Positions 29,677 to 40,088 are shown, counted from the first letter of the stretch. The stretch is 64,000 bases of DNA from Prorocentrum cordatum (GCA_963575745.1 CAUYUJ010016156.1:32501-96500); one strand, 5' to 3'. Notes: generated by a model not told the origin, from the sequence alone. A program made the numbers and translations.

Positions 29677-29810
29677 GACGTTTCCGTCATCGTCGTCGTC
29701 GTCGACGTAGACGTCGTCGTTGTCGTCGTCGTCGTCGAGGTCGTCGTCGCCGTCGTGGTCGTCACCGGGTTCTCCTGGGAGGTCGCTGTCATCGTCGTAG
29801 CCTCCCATCC
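29410..29810. repeat. (GTC)n with an embedded (TTG)n
   Basis: CGTCGTCGT repeats with GTGG and CTGG interruptions; 29636-29680 is pure (TTG)n. Val-, Ser- or Thr/Asp-rich readings are artefacts. Confidence 0.9.
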
Positions 29811-29869
29811 TCGGATGCCTCTGGCCTGCCATGCCACCCCGTGCGCTGGCCTCGCTCAGCGCCACGCGC

Positions 29870-30106
29870 TATTTTGCTTCAGAGCGCATGGCGCTGTTCT
29901 GTCCCTCGTGCGTATGTAACGCTCGGCGCTGTTACTGTCACTGAACACGTATGCCCCCCATTCACCCTCCTTCGCATGTTTCTTCCCTATGTTGCCATTC
30001 CTGCGGGTTGATGTTTTTGTTGTACCTCTGGGAGCTCATGCCGCTCTGCGAGTCCTTCAACATGTTTGTTTGTAGTGAATGGTCCTACATCTACCTTCCA
30101 TATGCT
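29870..30106. other. Nothing recognised
   Basis: Moderate-GC spacer with no repeat or gene recognised. Confidence 0.3.
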
Positions 30107-30304
30107 TCAGAAAAGGGATAGGTACGTCACAGCGTAATTTGTTGCTCCATTCCAAATGACCCTGTCGGCGCTGATGTGGTGCAATGCGCAGTGCAGTGCC
30201 TCCAGCTCCTCCTCTGGGTCCATGACGCTCCAGGTCCGCTCAGCGCTCTTCACGGCGGCAATGTGCCGCCCTGCGTGGCAGACTGCGTCCTGGCCTGAAC
30301 CCAA
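30107..30304 (-). CDS. Possible terminal exon, 65 codons
   Basis: Open reading with balanced composition: CHAGRHIAAVKSAERTWSV, MDPEEELEALHCALHHIS and ADRVIWNGATNYAVTYL, ending at a stop. The acidic/hydrophobic pattern looks like protein. A CAG/AG acceptor upstream is possible but not decided. No family recognised. Confidence 0.35.
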   Translation of the reverse strand: MGSGQDAVCHAGRHIAAVKSAERTWSVMDPEEELEALHCALHHISADRVIWNGATNYAVTYLSLF

Positions 30305-30344
30305 AAAGGCTCAGCACCCAGGAGAAAATGAAGGAGGGGGCGGG

Positions 30345-31140
30345 GGAATGAGGAGGAGGATGAGGACGAGGAGGAGGAGGAGAAGAAGAAGAAGAAGAAG
30401 AGGGGGGGGAGAGCAGGCGGAGCAACACTGCCACATGAGGGTTCAGAGAACGGCAGAGAGGGACAAACACAGGGTGTGGCGATCGAGAGGGGCAGGATCG
30501 GGGGGTCCTGTATGCGTGGCGCCTGCCTCAGCGGGGGAGGCGGAGAGGCGGAGAAGGAGGAGAAGAGAAGGGAGGAGCAGGAGGAGGGAGGAGGAGGAGG
30601 AGGGAGGAGGAGGAGGAGGAGGAGGAGGAGGAGGAGGAGGAGGAGGAGGAAGAGCAGAAGGGAGGAGGAGGAGGAGGAGGAGGGAGGAGGAGGAGGAGGA
30701 GGAGGGAGGAGGAGGAGGACGAGGAGGAGGAGGAGGAGGAGGAGGGAGGACAGAGACGGGCGTCAGGATTGGAGGACTGGCCCTCCCCAGAAGGGAGGTG
30801 GGCCGGTGGCCTCCTGCGTGGTGGCCGCCGCCCCTCTGGAGGGGGGAGGGGGGGGCACGAGCTGGGGGGAGGCAGAAGGCGCAGCCCCGCCACGACCAGA
30901 GGAGGGCCCCAGGCTGCCCTGCCGTGTCAGACTCGTTCCTCCTCCTGCTCCTCATCGTCCTCCTCCCTCCTCCTGCGCCTCCTTCTCCTCCTCCTCCTCC
31001 TCCGCCCTCCTCCTCTTCCTCCCTCATCCCTCCTCCCTCCTCCCTCATTCTTCCTGATTCCTCCTCCTCCCTCCTCCTCCTTCTCCTCCTCTTCTTCATT
31101 CCTCCTCGTCTTCCTCCCTCCTCGTCCTCGTCTCTGCGAG
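30345..31140. repeat. (GAG)n block and (TCC)n block in inverted arrangement
   Basis: 30345-30750 is (GAG)n-rich. A ~45-bp tail shared with 28.15 kb follows, then GC-rich spacer to 30940, then (TCC)n to about 31135. The long minus-strand Pro/Ser-rich reading here is an artefact. Confidence 0.85.
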
Positions 31141-31620
31141 CTGGGGCAAGAGCAGCACATATTGAAAAGCCGCCACCCTGAAAGGCGAGGCGCACATTCG
31201 ACTCAGACCTGGGCACGCCGTCACAGAGATGGGGGGCGGCTCCGTCTCGAATTGCGGGGGCAGGGAAACCATGGGTACAATGCCCGACAACAAATATTGT
31301 CCCAAACCAACAGCGGCCGATGTTGGGTAGGCGGCCTTCTGTCTCAAATGAACGCAGGCCGCGGCGGCGCGTAAAGCGAGTCCTGTTCAAAATGAGCAGG
31401 AGCTGCTGTTGAGCATCGTACCCATTCTTTCTGTGCCCATTTCGATCGTGAGAAAAACGCACACACCGTGGGAAAGCACACACACTCTGTGTGTGCGTGT
31501 TGTTTGTTTCTTTTTTCCCCACATCGTGCGTGTTTTGTGTGCGTGTGTTTTTTTTGTGTTTGTTTTTTTTTGTGTGGGTTGTTTTTTTTCCCACTGTGTG
31601 CTTTTTTGTGTTATGTTCCC
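31141..31620. other. No gene recognised; T/G-rich lead-in to the octamer array
   Basis: 31141-31410 is unique spacer. 31480-31620 is GTGTGTTTTTT-like and grades into the TGTGTCTG array. Confidence 0.45.
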
Positions 31621-32440
31621 CACTGTGTGTGTGTGTGTCTGTGTGTCTGTGTGTCTGTGTGTCTGTGTGTCTGTGTGTCCGTGTGTCTCTGTGTCTGTGT
31701 GTCTGTGTGTCTGCGTGTCTGTGCGTCTGTTTGTCTCTGTGTCTGTGTTTCTGTGTGTCTGTGTGTCTGTGTGTCTGTGTGTCTGTTTGTCTGTGTGTCT
31801 GTGTGTCTGTGTGTCTGTGTGTCTGTGTGTCTGTGTGTCTGTGTGTCTGTGTGTCTGTGTGTCTGTGTGCCTGTGTGCCTGTGTGCCTGTGTGCCTGTGT
31901 GCCTGTGTGCCTGTGTGCCTGTGTGCCTGTGCCTTTTGTGTGCCTTTTGTGTGTCTGTGTGTCTGTGTGTCTGTGTGTCTGTGTGTCTGTGCGTCTGTGT
32001 GTCTGTGCGTATGTGTGACTGTGTGTCCGTGTGTCTGTGTGTCTGTGGTGTGTCTGTGTGCCGGTGTGCCTGTGTGCCTGTGTGTCTGTGTGTCTGTGTG
32101 TCTGTGTGTCTGTGTGTCTGTGTGTCTGCGTGTCTGTGTGTCTGTGTGTCTGTGCGTCTGTGTGTCTGTGTGTCTGTGTGTCTGTGTGTCTGTGTGTCTG
32201 TGTGTTTGTGTGTCTGTGTGTCTGTGCGTCTGTGTGGCTGTGTGTCTGTGTGCCTGTGTGCCTGTGTGCCTGTGTGCTTGCGTACCTGTGTGCCTGTGTG
32301 CGAGCGTGCCTGTGCGCCTGTATGTCTGTGTGCCTGTGTGCCTGTGTGTCTGTGTGTCTGTGTGCCTGTGTGTCTGTGTGTCTGTGTGTCTGTGTGTCTG
32401 TGTGTCTGTGTGTCTGTGTGTCTGTGTCTGTGTGTCTGTT
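31621..32440. repeat. (TGTGTCTG)n octamer array, ~820 bp
   Basis: Eight-base unit with single-base variants (TGTGCCTG, TGTGCGTC). Because 8 is not a multiple of 3, all frames stay open and give Cys/Val or Thr/Asp/Gln/His-rich readings, including a spurious 832-codon one. A short second block is at 34317-34495. Confidence 0.95.
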
Positions 32441-32687
32441 GACGCGGGGCCTATAAAAGGCCAAAAGAGCCCACTGAGGGCCCAGTCCCACGTGAGGGGC
32501 CCTGGCCCACAGGGGCCTTCCCAAGACAGGAGGAGGGCGCTTCGGCCCCGAGAGCCATGACGACGTCGGAAAACTCCTGCCTCGAGGGCGCTGCGGCGCC
32601 GAGGCACAGCACGACGCGTCCGAAGCTCTACCCCCGTCTGTAGGGCATCTCCCGTACGAAGGAACATACAGGAGGAAAACTGCGGTA

Positions 32688-33078
32688 CAAGCGGGCGCAG
32701 ACTGCACAAAGCACATACTCATGCAAATACAGAAGGCCACACACTCACACACTCGACGCGCGATCACATTCCGAGCAGGAGAACGCTGACAAGCAAACCA
32801 GCGGACGCATCTGCCAAGAACAGCCTCGCGCGTACTCAGAACCCTGAGCAGACCACACTCGAAATCATCCTCGAAGTGGCTGCGCAAGCGGGCACAGACT
32901 GCAACAAGCACGCACACATGCAAATACAGAAGGCCACTCACTCACACCCTCAACGCGCGATCACATTCAGAGCAGGAGAACACGGACAATAAACCAGCGG
33001 ACGCTTCTGCCAAGAACAGCCTCACGCGTACTCTGAACACTGAGAAGTCCTCACTCGAAATCATCTCCGAAGTGGCTG
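32688..33078 (-). repeat. ~194-bp tandem duplication of the retrogene 3' end
   Basis: On the minus strand GCAGCCACTTCGGAGATGAT (last codons of the retrogene) with the following 170 bp is repeated from about 32884 (GCAGCCACTTCGAGGATGAT). Both copies continue with GAGGCTGTTCTTGGCAGA, GCGTCCGCTGGTTT and TGTGATCGCGCGT. The copies differ at roughly one base in ten. Confidence 0.8.
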
Positions 33079-34269
33079 CTGCGCTCCAGCCGAGCGCACT
33101 GCTCGGCGAAGCTCGGCGAGCCCTGGGCTAGCCATGCGGCACGCTCGAGGTCGTACTCGGCAGCGCGCTCGCCGCCGTCGGAGAACTCGTCGATGAGGTA
33201 CTGGCCGTGGTCGGGCCCGTAGTCCCTGAAGACCCCTGACACGGAGGAGACGTAGGAACTACAATCGCCGCCCACGGAGCCTTCGACGTCCTCATCGCGC
33301 TCGACGCTTCCGATTCCCCCTCGGAGGAGCGCAGCATAGTGATCTAGCAGGTACTGCGTGACAGCATCGTTGCGCTCGCCGGTGGCGGCAGAGAGGGTCG
33401 CGGAGCACACCGTGCTGTCTGTCCTGGCTCCCCTCGGCGCTCTCGCCCTCGCCGTGCCTGCTGTCGCCCTGCTCTCCAGTTGGGCCTCCCAGGTGCTCCA
33501 GCGGCGGCGGAAGCGCTCCAGCGCCTGCAGCACCGCCCACCTGGGGCCTCTCGGCACGACACGGCACCTGGAGGGCAGCTGCGCCGTCTCCCTCCTGCAC
33601 CACGTCTGCCTTCCAAGCCCCGTCACGGGGAGGGCCAGGCTCTGCCCTGTCAACGGGAGCCGGGGGCCCGCAGTCCAAAGCCGCGAGCACCTCCTCGGCG
33701 GTCTCCTCGCAGCCCAGCTGGCGGCAGGGCACGTACGGCGTGGCCCCGCTCCGCAGCGGCGTGCGCCTCGATCGGAAGGGCTGGGCGCTTGACCGCAGGC
33801 TCGCCCTCGGCTCCGCTGGTCGCCCGAGCTTCACGGCGGGCTCGGCCACGCAGATCTCGAACTGTATCTCCAGCGGCGGCCGCGCCGCCCCTTCACGGCT
33901 GGCACCGCCGTGGGCAGCACCAGCAGGCCTGGGAGCTGCTCCCAGGCGGGGCCCGCGCTCGGCCTTGCGCCATGCGGCCGGCTCCGCTCCGGCCGGCGGG
34001 CAGGAAGCGGCGTGCCAGGCCACGTTGCGCCGCCGCCTGGCTGCTGGGGCCTCGGGTCTGCCGGCGACGCGGGCCGCCAGGACAGGCCTCGCGATCGCCT
34101 CCCGCCGCAGCACCTCGGGGTCCCCCTCGCTGTCGACCTTCGCCTCGAGCAGCTCGCGGAGCCTTGCGGCCTCGCCCCGGGCCTCAGCCAGCTCGCGCGT
34201 CAGCCGCTGCACAAGGCGGTCTGCAGCGAAGCGGGCACCAGCCACCCCGCGCAGACTCTCCCGCGCCAT
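33051..34269 (-). pseudogene. SL-tagged retrogene, one frame change
   Basis: ATG at 34267-34269 lies 25 bases after a genomic spliced-leader copy. The first part reads MARESLRGVAGARFAAD, a coiled-coil-like LVQRLTRELAEARGEAARL and RELLEAKVDSEGDPEVL, then a long Ala/Pro/Arg-rich stretch. Near 33530-33600 the protein-like reading moves to another frame: QALERFRRRWSTWEAQLES, TLSAATGERNDAVTQYLLDH, YVSSVSGVFRDYGPDHGQYL, AEYDLERAAWLAQGSP and a stop at 33051. No introns are needed, as expected for a reverse-transcribed mRNA. No known family recognised. A single indel breaks the frame, so it is a pseudogene unless the change is a sequencing error. Confidence 0.6.
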
Positions 34270-34294
34270 CTTGCCCGAGCGCGCCCAGGCACGG

Positions 34295-34316
34295 CTTGAG
34301 CCAACATGGCTACGGA
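34295..34316 (-). other. Relict dinoflagellate spliced-leader sequence
   Basis: The minus strand reads T, CCGTAGCCAT, G, TTGGCTCAAG. The known dinoflagellate SL has T instead of that G, so 21 of 22 positions match, with the expected ending CAAG followed by the short leader of the retrogene. SL is normally added by trans-splicing and is absent from gene loci, so a genomic copy marks insertion of a processed mRNA. Confidence 0.85.
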
Positions 34317-34495
34317 TGTGTCAATGTGTCTGTGTGTCTGTGTGTCTGTGTGTCTGTGTGTCTGTGTGTCTGTGTGTGTGTCTGTGTGTCTGTGTGTCTG
34401 TGTTGTGTGTGTCTGTGTGTGTTGTGTGTGTGTTGTGTGTGTATTGTGTGTTTTTTGTTCCCACTGTGTGTGTTTGTGTGTGTGTGTTTTCCCGT
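34317..34495. repeat. (TGTGTCTG)n octamer block
   Basis: Same unit as 31.6-32.4 kb, grading into GTGTTGTGTG and TTTTTTG words. It abuts the 5' side of the SL relic. Confidence 0.9.
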
Positions 34496-34669
34496 GTAGC
34501 GACCAGAAGATGTGAAAGTGCACCCGCTGCCCCGAGTGAGGGGCGGTTCCTTCCTCAAACTGGGACTCCAGCTCGAGACCTCCGCCGAACGGAGTGACAG
34601 GGAGCGTGCGGCGTCGCCACAGACACTTGCACGGACGGGGGCGATACACCTCCCTGACTGTAAGTCATG

Positions 34670-34850
34670 CTGGGTAGTTGAAGCCAATCTGGCGCCAATC
34701 TGGCAGGCCCAATCTGGCAAACAGGGGCAATCTGACAAGGGAGCCAACGCGAATCCAGTCTGGCGAATAACCCCAATCCTCCAGCTTGGCCAGGCCAGAT
34801 TGGCCCTTGGGGCCCAATCCAATCTGACAGTCTGGCCTTCGACTACCCAG
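34670..34850. mobile_element. Family B MITE, copy 3 (181 bp)
   Basis: Ends CTGGGTAGTTGAAG (one change) and CTTCGACTACCCAG; perfect target duplication TCATG on both sides. Confidence 0.9.
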
Positions 34851-34970
34851 TCATGCTACCCCGTCGCACGCCTCGTAACTCGTGTGAAGGATGCAGGGCT
34901 CCTTGGTTTACTATGGTCCCCTCCCTCCTCCTCCCTCTCCTCGTCTTCCTCCCGCTGCCCAGCAGAAACC

Positions 34971-35003
34971 AATAACTCCATTCCGCGCGGACCTTCGAAA
35001 GTT
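34971..35003. mobile_element. Family F element, one end only
   Basis: TTCCGCGCGGACCTTCGAAAG matches the outer end of family F in its 20-bp core; no partner end nearby. Confidence 0.5.
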
Positions 35004-35261
35004 TATGCATAGTATGCTGCTGCTTCTTCGGGCTACTCCCCACCATTCCCCTCCTCCCCGATCCCCCATTCCCCTCCTCGTCCCCTCCTCAGCCTTGCTC
35101 TGCAATGTGGTGATCCGCCACCGTGCCCCACGGCACGTTGAGGCGTCGGAGAATGCCCAAATCTGGCTGGTAGGGTTGATTGGAATTCTAATGCGGATCC
35201 GCCCCTCGCTGCACCAGCAGACTCCTGCGTGCATCGCCCCTCCTTTCCGAGGCCACTTCCC
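35004..35261. other. No gene recognised
   Basis: A 139-codon plus-strand reading (34891-35310) crosses this area, but it overlaps a repeat end and a tandem repeat and was not accepted. Confidence 0.35.
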
Positions 35262-35490
35262 CCGTGCCCGCTCGAGGATAGTGCACGTCAGCGTGGCAGC
35301 AAATGAATAATCTCCCATTCCACGCTTGCCCGCTCGAGGATGATGCACTTCCCGCATGGCGCCTAAAGCCTGAACCCTCACTCCACGCGTGCCCGCTCGT
35401 AGGATTGCGTACTTCCCGTATGGCTGCTATCTCCTAGACCCCTCATGTCACGCGCACCCGCTCGAGGATCGTGCGCGTCCCGTAGTCCCA
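35262..35490. repeat. Tandem repeat, ~63-bp unit, 4 copies
   Basis: CCCGCTCGAGGAT recurs at about 35268, 35330, 35393 and 35458, each followed by TGCAC(G/T)TC or TGCG(T/C)AC/GTCC. Confidence 0.75.
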
Positions 35491-35509
35491 CGCGCTGCCC
35501 CCAAACGCA

Positions 35510-35800
35510 CCGATTTTCCAAGACGGCCCGTGCAGGCAACCAAGGACACCAGGATGGCCCAAGATGCCTCGAAGGCGGCCGAAGATGGCCCCAAGGAAGC
35601 CTCGAAGACGGCCAAAGTGGTTCCCTTAGACCCCTAAGACGGCGCCACGAGGCCCCCCAGACACCGACCATACGGGCAAGAGAGCCAACAGACGACCCAA
35701 GAGAATCCGAAGCCGGCGTAACAGGGCTCCAAGACGGCCCAAGAGGGCCCCAAGGGAACCCCAAGACTGCCCCACACGAGGCGAAGACAGCCCCAGAACA
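35510..35800. repeat. Degenerate CCAAGACGGCC repeat field
   Basis: Irregular CC(A/C)AAGA(C/T)GGCC(C/A) words, same class as 13.84-14.33 kb. Confidence 0.65.
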
Positions 35801-35814
35801 GTCCAAACGAGTAT

Positions 35815-36001
35815 CACTATCATCATCATCAGCATCAGCACCATCGCCATCAGCAGCAGCATCAGCATCAGCATGAGCATGAGCATCAGCATCATAGTCA
35901 TCATCTTCATCACCATCAAAATCATCACCATCGTCATCGTTACCTTCATCATCACCAACACAATCAGCAATCGCAACATCCTCGTCAGCATCCTAATGAC
36001 C

Positions 36002-36043
<42 letters not shown>

Positions 36044-36415
36044 GATCAGCATTATCATCGTAATCGTCATCGTCATCATCATAATCACCATTATCACCAT
36101 GACCAACAGCGTCATCGTCATCGTCATCGGAATCGTCATTATCAGTATCACAATCATTACCACAAGCAGCATCACCATCACCATCATTATCATCATCATC
36201 ATCATCATCAGCATGATCATCATCATCACCATTATCAGCACCATCCCCATCATCATAAGCATCACCATCACCATCGTCGTCGTCATCGTCATCATCATCA
36301 CCATCACCTTCACCATCACCATTACCATCATCATCATCATTATCATCATCAGCGCAATCGTGATCCACATCCTCATCCTCATCCTCCTCCTCCTCCTCCT
36401 CATCATCATCATCAC
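35815..36415. repeat. (CAT)n-type microsatellite, ~600 bp
   Basis: Imperfect ATCATC repeats with CACC, CGTC, CAGC and TTATC variants. Confidence 0.95.
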
Positions 36416-36428
36416 TGTGAGGCGGCCA

Positions 36429-36728
36429 GAGGGTCTGAACTGGTTGGGGCTCTGGAAATTTGGTCAGCATGCAGGGATGAAGCCGAATCCGCTCGAAATC
36501 CGCCCCCAGAGCACTCCCCAGGCACATCTGGTGCAATTCTTCGCCCAAGAACTGTTTCTGACGGTCCCAGTCAAGCACCGTCGCAGCGAGTTGCTTGAAC
36601 CGACAGCGCGTTCCGGCAACCTGGGACCCGAAATTGGCCCCCGAAGGCCGAGAAAGCCAAAAAAGAACCTGCCCGCCCTTCCTGCTGGCCGGAATCAGCG
36701 ACGGGCCACCTCAGAACCACAGCCGACT
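36429..36728. repeat. Second copy of the 26.94-27.22 kb repeat
   Basis: See the copy at 26943. Here it begins GAGGGTCTGAACTGG, includes CATCTGGTGCAATTC and ends CAGCCGACTCC directly at the following (CAT)n. Confidence 0.55.
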
Positions 36729-36737
36729 CCAAATCAC

Positions 36738-36787
<50 letters not shown>

Positions 36788-37200
36788 GCATCAGCATCAG
36801 CATCAGCATCAGCATCAGCAGCATCATCATCATCATCATCATCAGCAGCATCATCAGCAGCAATATCAGCATCGTCATCATCGCCATCACCATTACCACC
36901 ATCATCATCATCATCATCACCAGCATCATCCTGATCATCATCATCATAATCATCATCATCAGCATCATCATCAGCATCACCATCAATATAATCATCATCA
37001 TCAGCACCAACAGCATCAGCATCATCACCATCACCATCACCATCACCATCACCATCATCATCATCATCATCATCATCACCATCACCATCACCATCACCAT
37101 CACCATCACCATCACCATCACCATCATTATCATCACCATCATCGTCATCATCATCAGCATCATCATCATCACCCCCATCATTATCATAACCCTCATCATT
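36729..37200. repeat. (CAT)n-type microsatellite, ~470 bp
   Basis: ATCATC with CAGCATCAGC and CACCATCACC sub-blocks. His-rich readings over 100 residues are artefacts. Confidence 0.95.
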
Positions 37201-37339
37201 CTTATCACTGCCCTCCCAAGCCTGGAGACACGAGGTGTCACAGGTGACGGCCTCCCGTGCACCCTCGCACAGCCGCCACCCAGAATGGTGGGCTGGCACC
37301 GATATTCAGCCGCCGCAGGCAACTGGATATACAACGCTG

Positions 37340-37480
37340 GACTACGCAATGCCATGCCATGCAATGGCATGCCATGCAAGGTTGTGTTATGTACCGCTAT
37401 GCGATGCCTTGCCGTGCGCTGGAATGCTATGACGTAATGTACTTTACCACGCGATGCTATGCCATCAGATGCATCGCGTT
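37340..37480. repeat. Irregular GCNATGCCAT decamer repeat with a palindrome
   Basis: GCCATGCCATGCAATGGC (37350-37378 area) is palindromic; ATGC(C/T)AT words continue to 37480. Confidence 0.6.
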
Positions 37481-38040
37481 TCCTTCTGGGTTCGTTGTCC
37501 TCTCCGACCGCCGACTGTGCGAAGAAAGGGGGGGGCTCTACGCAGTGGCAGGGGATGGGAGGGCGGGGTAGGACGTCAGACATGACGCGAGCGCCTCTAG
37601 CTTGCCTCCCCCCCTCGTCCTCCCCCCTCCCCCCCTCCCCTGGGGAAACCAACACGTACCGATACCGCTACTCCCCAGACCTCTCCCGGGGTGCGTCCTG
37701 ACCAGAAGCCCGAGGCGCATCCAGCGCTGGCGACGAGGGCCTCCCAGAGGGCCCGCAGAGGCGAGAACGAGGCAAGGGCAGCGGCATCGGCACCTCTTCC
37801 TCCACCTGTGAAGGAGCCCTGGGACACAGGAATACGCCGGCCCCCTTGTGGGGCCACAAGGCTGTAGGCCGAAGGTTCGCAGTTCCCTGTGCCCGTTGCA
37901 GCTTCCAGTTTCCACTGTTACAGTTCTGCTTCTTGCTGCTTACTGTTCTTTATTGATGGACCGCGCGAAGGGGGGGAGGTCCAAACGGGCAGGTTTAGCA
38001 CGCCCTGAGCGTGTTGTCTGAATTGCTGGAGTGGGTAAAC
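37481..38040. other. No gene recognised; partial family H end
   Basis: 37545-37640 shares GGTAGGA(C/T)GT..GTCAGA(C/T)AT and a CCCCCCTCC tract with 43585-43690. At 37808-37830 GAAGGAGCCCTGGGACACAGG-like sequence is a family H end. Open readings are not convincing. Confidence 0.4.
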
Positions 38041-38875
38041 ATTGACACCCCTTACGCAGATTGGCGGGGTCAGGGTCCAAAAACACATGGGATTTGCCAC
38101 ATTTTTGAAATTCGGCGGCACCCCTCACGCAGATCGGCGGGGTCAGGATTTAAAAACAATTGGGATTTGCCACATTTCTAAAATTTGCTGGCACCCCTCA
38201 CGCAGGGTCAGGGTCCGAAAACACAAGGGATTCGCCACATTGCTAACATTCGGTAGCATCCCTCACGCAGATTGGCGGGGTCAGGGTGCAAAAACACAAG
38301 GGACTTGCCACACTTCTGAACTTCGATGGCACCCCTCACGCAGATCGGCGGGGTCAGGGTCCAAAAACACACGGGATTTGCCACACTTTTGAAATTCGAT
38401 GGCACCCCTCACGCAGATCGGCGGGGTCAGGATCCAAACACACAAGGGATTTGCCACATGTCTGAAATCCGATGGCTCCCCTCACACAGATCGGCGGGGT
38501 CAGGGTTCGAAAACCCAAGGGATTTGCCACATTTCTGAAATCCGATAACACCCCTCACGCAGATCGGAGGGGTCAGGGTCCCACAACACATGGGATTTGC
38601 TACATTTCTAAAAATTCAGTGGCACCCCTCACGCAGATCGGAGGGGGTCAGGGTCCGAAAACCGAGGGGGATCCTCAACATTTCTGAAATTCGGTAACAC
38701 CCCTCACACGGATCGACAGGGTCAGGGTCCACATGGGATTTGTTACATTTCTAAAACTCGGCGGCACCCCTCACGCAGATCGGCGGGGTCAGGGTCCAAA
38801 AACACAGGGGATTTGCCACATTTCTGACATTCTGTGGCACCCCTCACGCAGATCCGTAGGGTCAGGGTCGGAAAA
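38041..38875. repeat. ~73-bp tandem array, about 12 units
   Basis: Unit: CACCCCTCACGCAGATCGG, CGGGGTCAGGGTCCAAAAAC, ACA(T/A)GGGATTTGCCACAT, TTCTGAAATTCGGTGG. Copies start about every 69-77 bp with point differences. The AT-rich part gives each unit a repeated base-composition step. Confidence 0.9.
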
Positions 38876-38984
38876 CAAACAGGTCCCGACACTGCTTCAC
38901 GGCGGCGCCCAGACCTTATGATTTAGCTTTTGCATCTCCCATTATCCGAGACAGTGGGCCGGCGGCATGGGGCGAAGCCCTTAC

Positions 38985-39131
38985 GGATAAATACGCACAA
39001 ATAACAGGAACCCCCTATATTTTCCCGCATGTTCTGGGTTTGTGCTTCCCCCCCGCACTTCCCACAATTTCCCCATATTTTCTCTTGGGAACCGACGATT
39101 CATTGTGTCTGTGTGTCTTGTTCCCTCCTGA
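38985..39131 (-). mobile_element. Family H element, copy 2, truncated
   Basis: The minus strand begins TCAGGAGGGAACAAGACACAC-like (19-base core) and ends GTGCGTATTTATCC. The GGCCCCTTCA end is missing, and no target duplication is seen. Confidence 0.7.
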
Positions 39132-39330
39132 TCCTGCTCCCCGCCCGCGCCGCCCCTCCGCACAGGGCGACGAGCAGCCAGAGCCCGGCGACGACCCCGA
39201 AGTCCTGCAGCGGGTTCGGGGGCTTGCCCGTGTGCGAGCACCTCGGCGGCGCGCCCCCCCGCTGCGCGGCGCCCTGCCGGCGCCGCGGGCCCCACCAGCG
39301 GCCGGCTTTCGTGTTCGGGGGCGTCCAGGA
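39132..39330 (-). CDS. Possible membrane-protein exon next to a family H element
   Basis: Reads RCSHTGKPPNPLQDFG, then a hydrophobic helix VVAGLWLLVALCGGAARAG and SRIRR, followed immediately by the family H element. The same arrangement (exon, then element on the 3' side) is seen at segment 7 of the large membrane protein gene. A family A element lies directly upstream. No other exon could be linked. Confidence 0.35.
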
Positions 39331-39332
39331 TG

Positions 39333-39478
39333 AAGTCGGGCGTGTCCCCCTACAGGGGGATTTTTGACAAAACAATACTCGAAGCAATACAAAATAGTCA
39401 AAAAGTATTTGAAAATAGTCCCCCGACTATGCTTGGACTATTTTTGAATATTCCTCCTGTAGAGGCACGGGCCCGACT
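39333..39478. mobile_element. Family A element
   Basis: Ends AGTCGGGCGTGTCCCCCTAC and GAGGCACGGGCCCGACT; interior TAGTCCCCCGACTATGCTTG and CTATTTTTGAATATTCC. Target duplication not clear. Confidence 0.75.
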
Positions 39479-39489
39479 GGGGTATCCAA

Positions 39490-39672
39490 GAGGAGGGTGT
39501 CCAAGTGGAGGGGTGCAAATCATGGCCCGAGGCATGTGCGCGGACCTGGGGGGGGGTCCAGGGAACGCATTGAAATGAGAAGAGGGGCCATGGAACCTGG
39601 GGAGATATCATGGCCCCCGCCATGATCTCCCCCCCCCCCCGTGGTCCTCACCCCCCTTTTGGCCGCCCCCGA
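39490..39672. repeat. ~180-bp dispersed repeat shared with 59.70-59.88 kb
   Basis: Both copies hold GTCCAAG(T/A)GG, GCAAATCATGGCC, GGCATGTGCGCGG, an AAGAG block, a CGCCATGAT block and a CCCCCTTTTTGCCGCCCCCGA-like end (CCCCTTTT(G)GCCGCC). Confidence 0.65.
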
Positions 39673-39892
39673 CTTGTGTGAGAAAGACTTCTCGTCTTGG
39701 GAGGAAAGGGCTTGGCAGATACAGGGCCCGACTGTGGAAGAAGCACCTTCGACACACTCGGCAATATTGCCGAGGTGATCATGTCTCCCAGCCCCATCCT
39801 CCCAACCCGACGGTCTTCTTCCTGATGTCGCGGGCGAAACAGCCAAGACATCAATCGTTGCTTTACACAAAAACCACGTTCGAATAAAACCG
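39673..39892. other. Nothing recognised
   Basis: Unique-looking spacer; a 116-codon minus-strand reading crosses it without a coding signature. Confidence 0.3.
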
Positions 39893-40076
39893 CCCAGACA
39901 TCCGACGCAAATTCCAACATCTAGACGGAAATGGTTCGCCGCTTGCGGTTTCTATCGGGAACCTCGCCGGGCCCCAAGACTGTCAAACATACGACGCAAG
40001 GCGCAAACCCGTCCTCGTAGTGAGTCGAGACTTCCGGGGCCCGTCTTGATAAACATCAGAACTTCGGATCTCTGGG
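39893..40076. mobile_element. Family C element, complete copy
   Basis: Ends CCCAGACATCC and GGATCTCTGGG, 184 bp; interior TTTCTATCGGGAACCTCGCC, GTGAGTCGAGACTTCCGGGG. Confidence 0.7.
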
Positions 40077-40088
40077 AAACGTACATGT

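Noticed and set aside
32449-32458. TATAAAA box
   Set aside because: CTATAAAAGG occurs once with no gene start placed properly, and dinoflagellate promoters are not known to use a canonical TATA box.
30443-32941. 832-codon minus-strand open reading frame
   Set aside because: It runs through (GAG)n, (TCC)n and the TGTGTCTG octamer array; the Thr/Asp/Gln/His-rich product is the octamer read in a frame that happens to lack stops.
36042-37247. 401-codon His/Ile-rich open reading frame
   Set aside because: Almost entirely (CAT)n microsatellite; both strands and all frames are open.
38041-38875. CRISPR-like array of ~73-bp period
   Set aside because: The whole unit is conserved with no unique spacers, no cas genes are near, and the DNA is eukaryotic.
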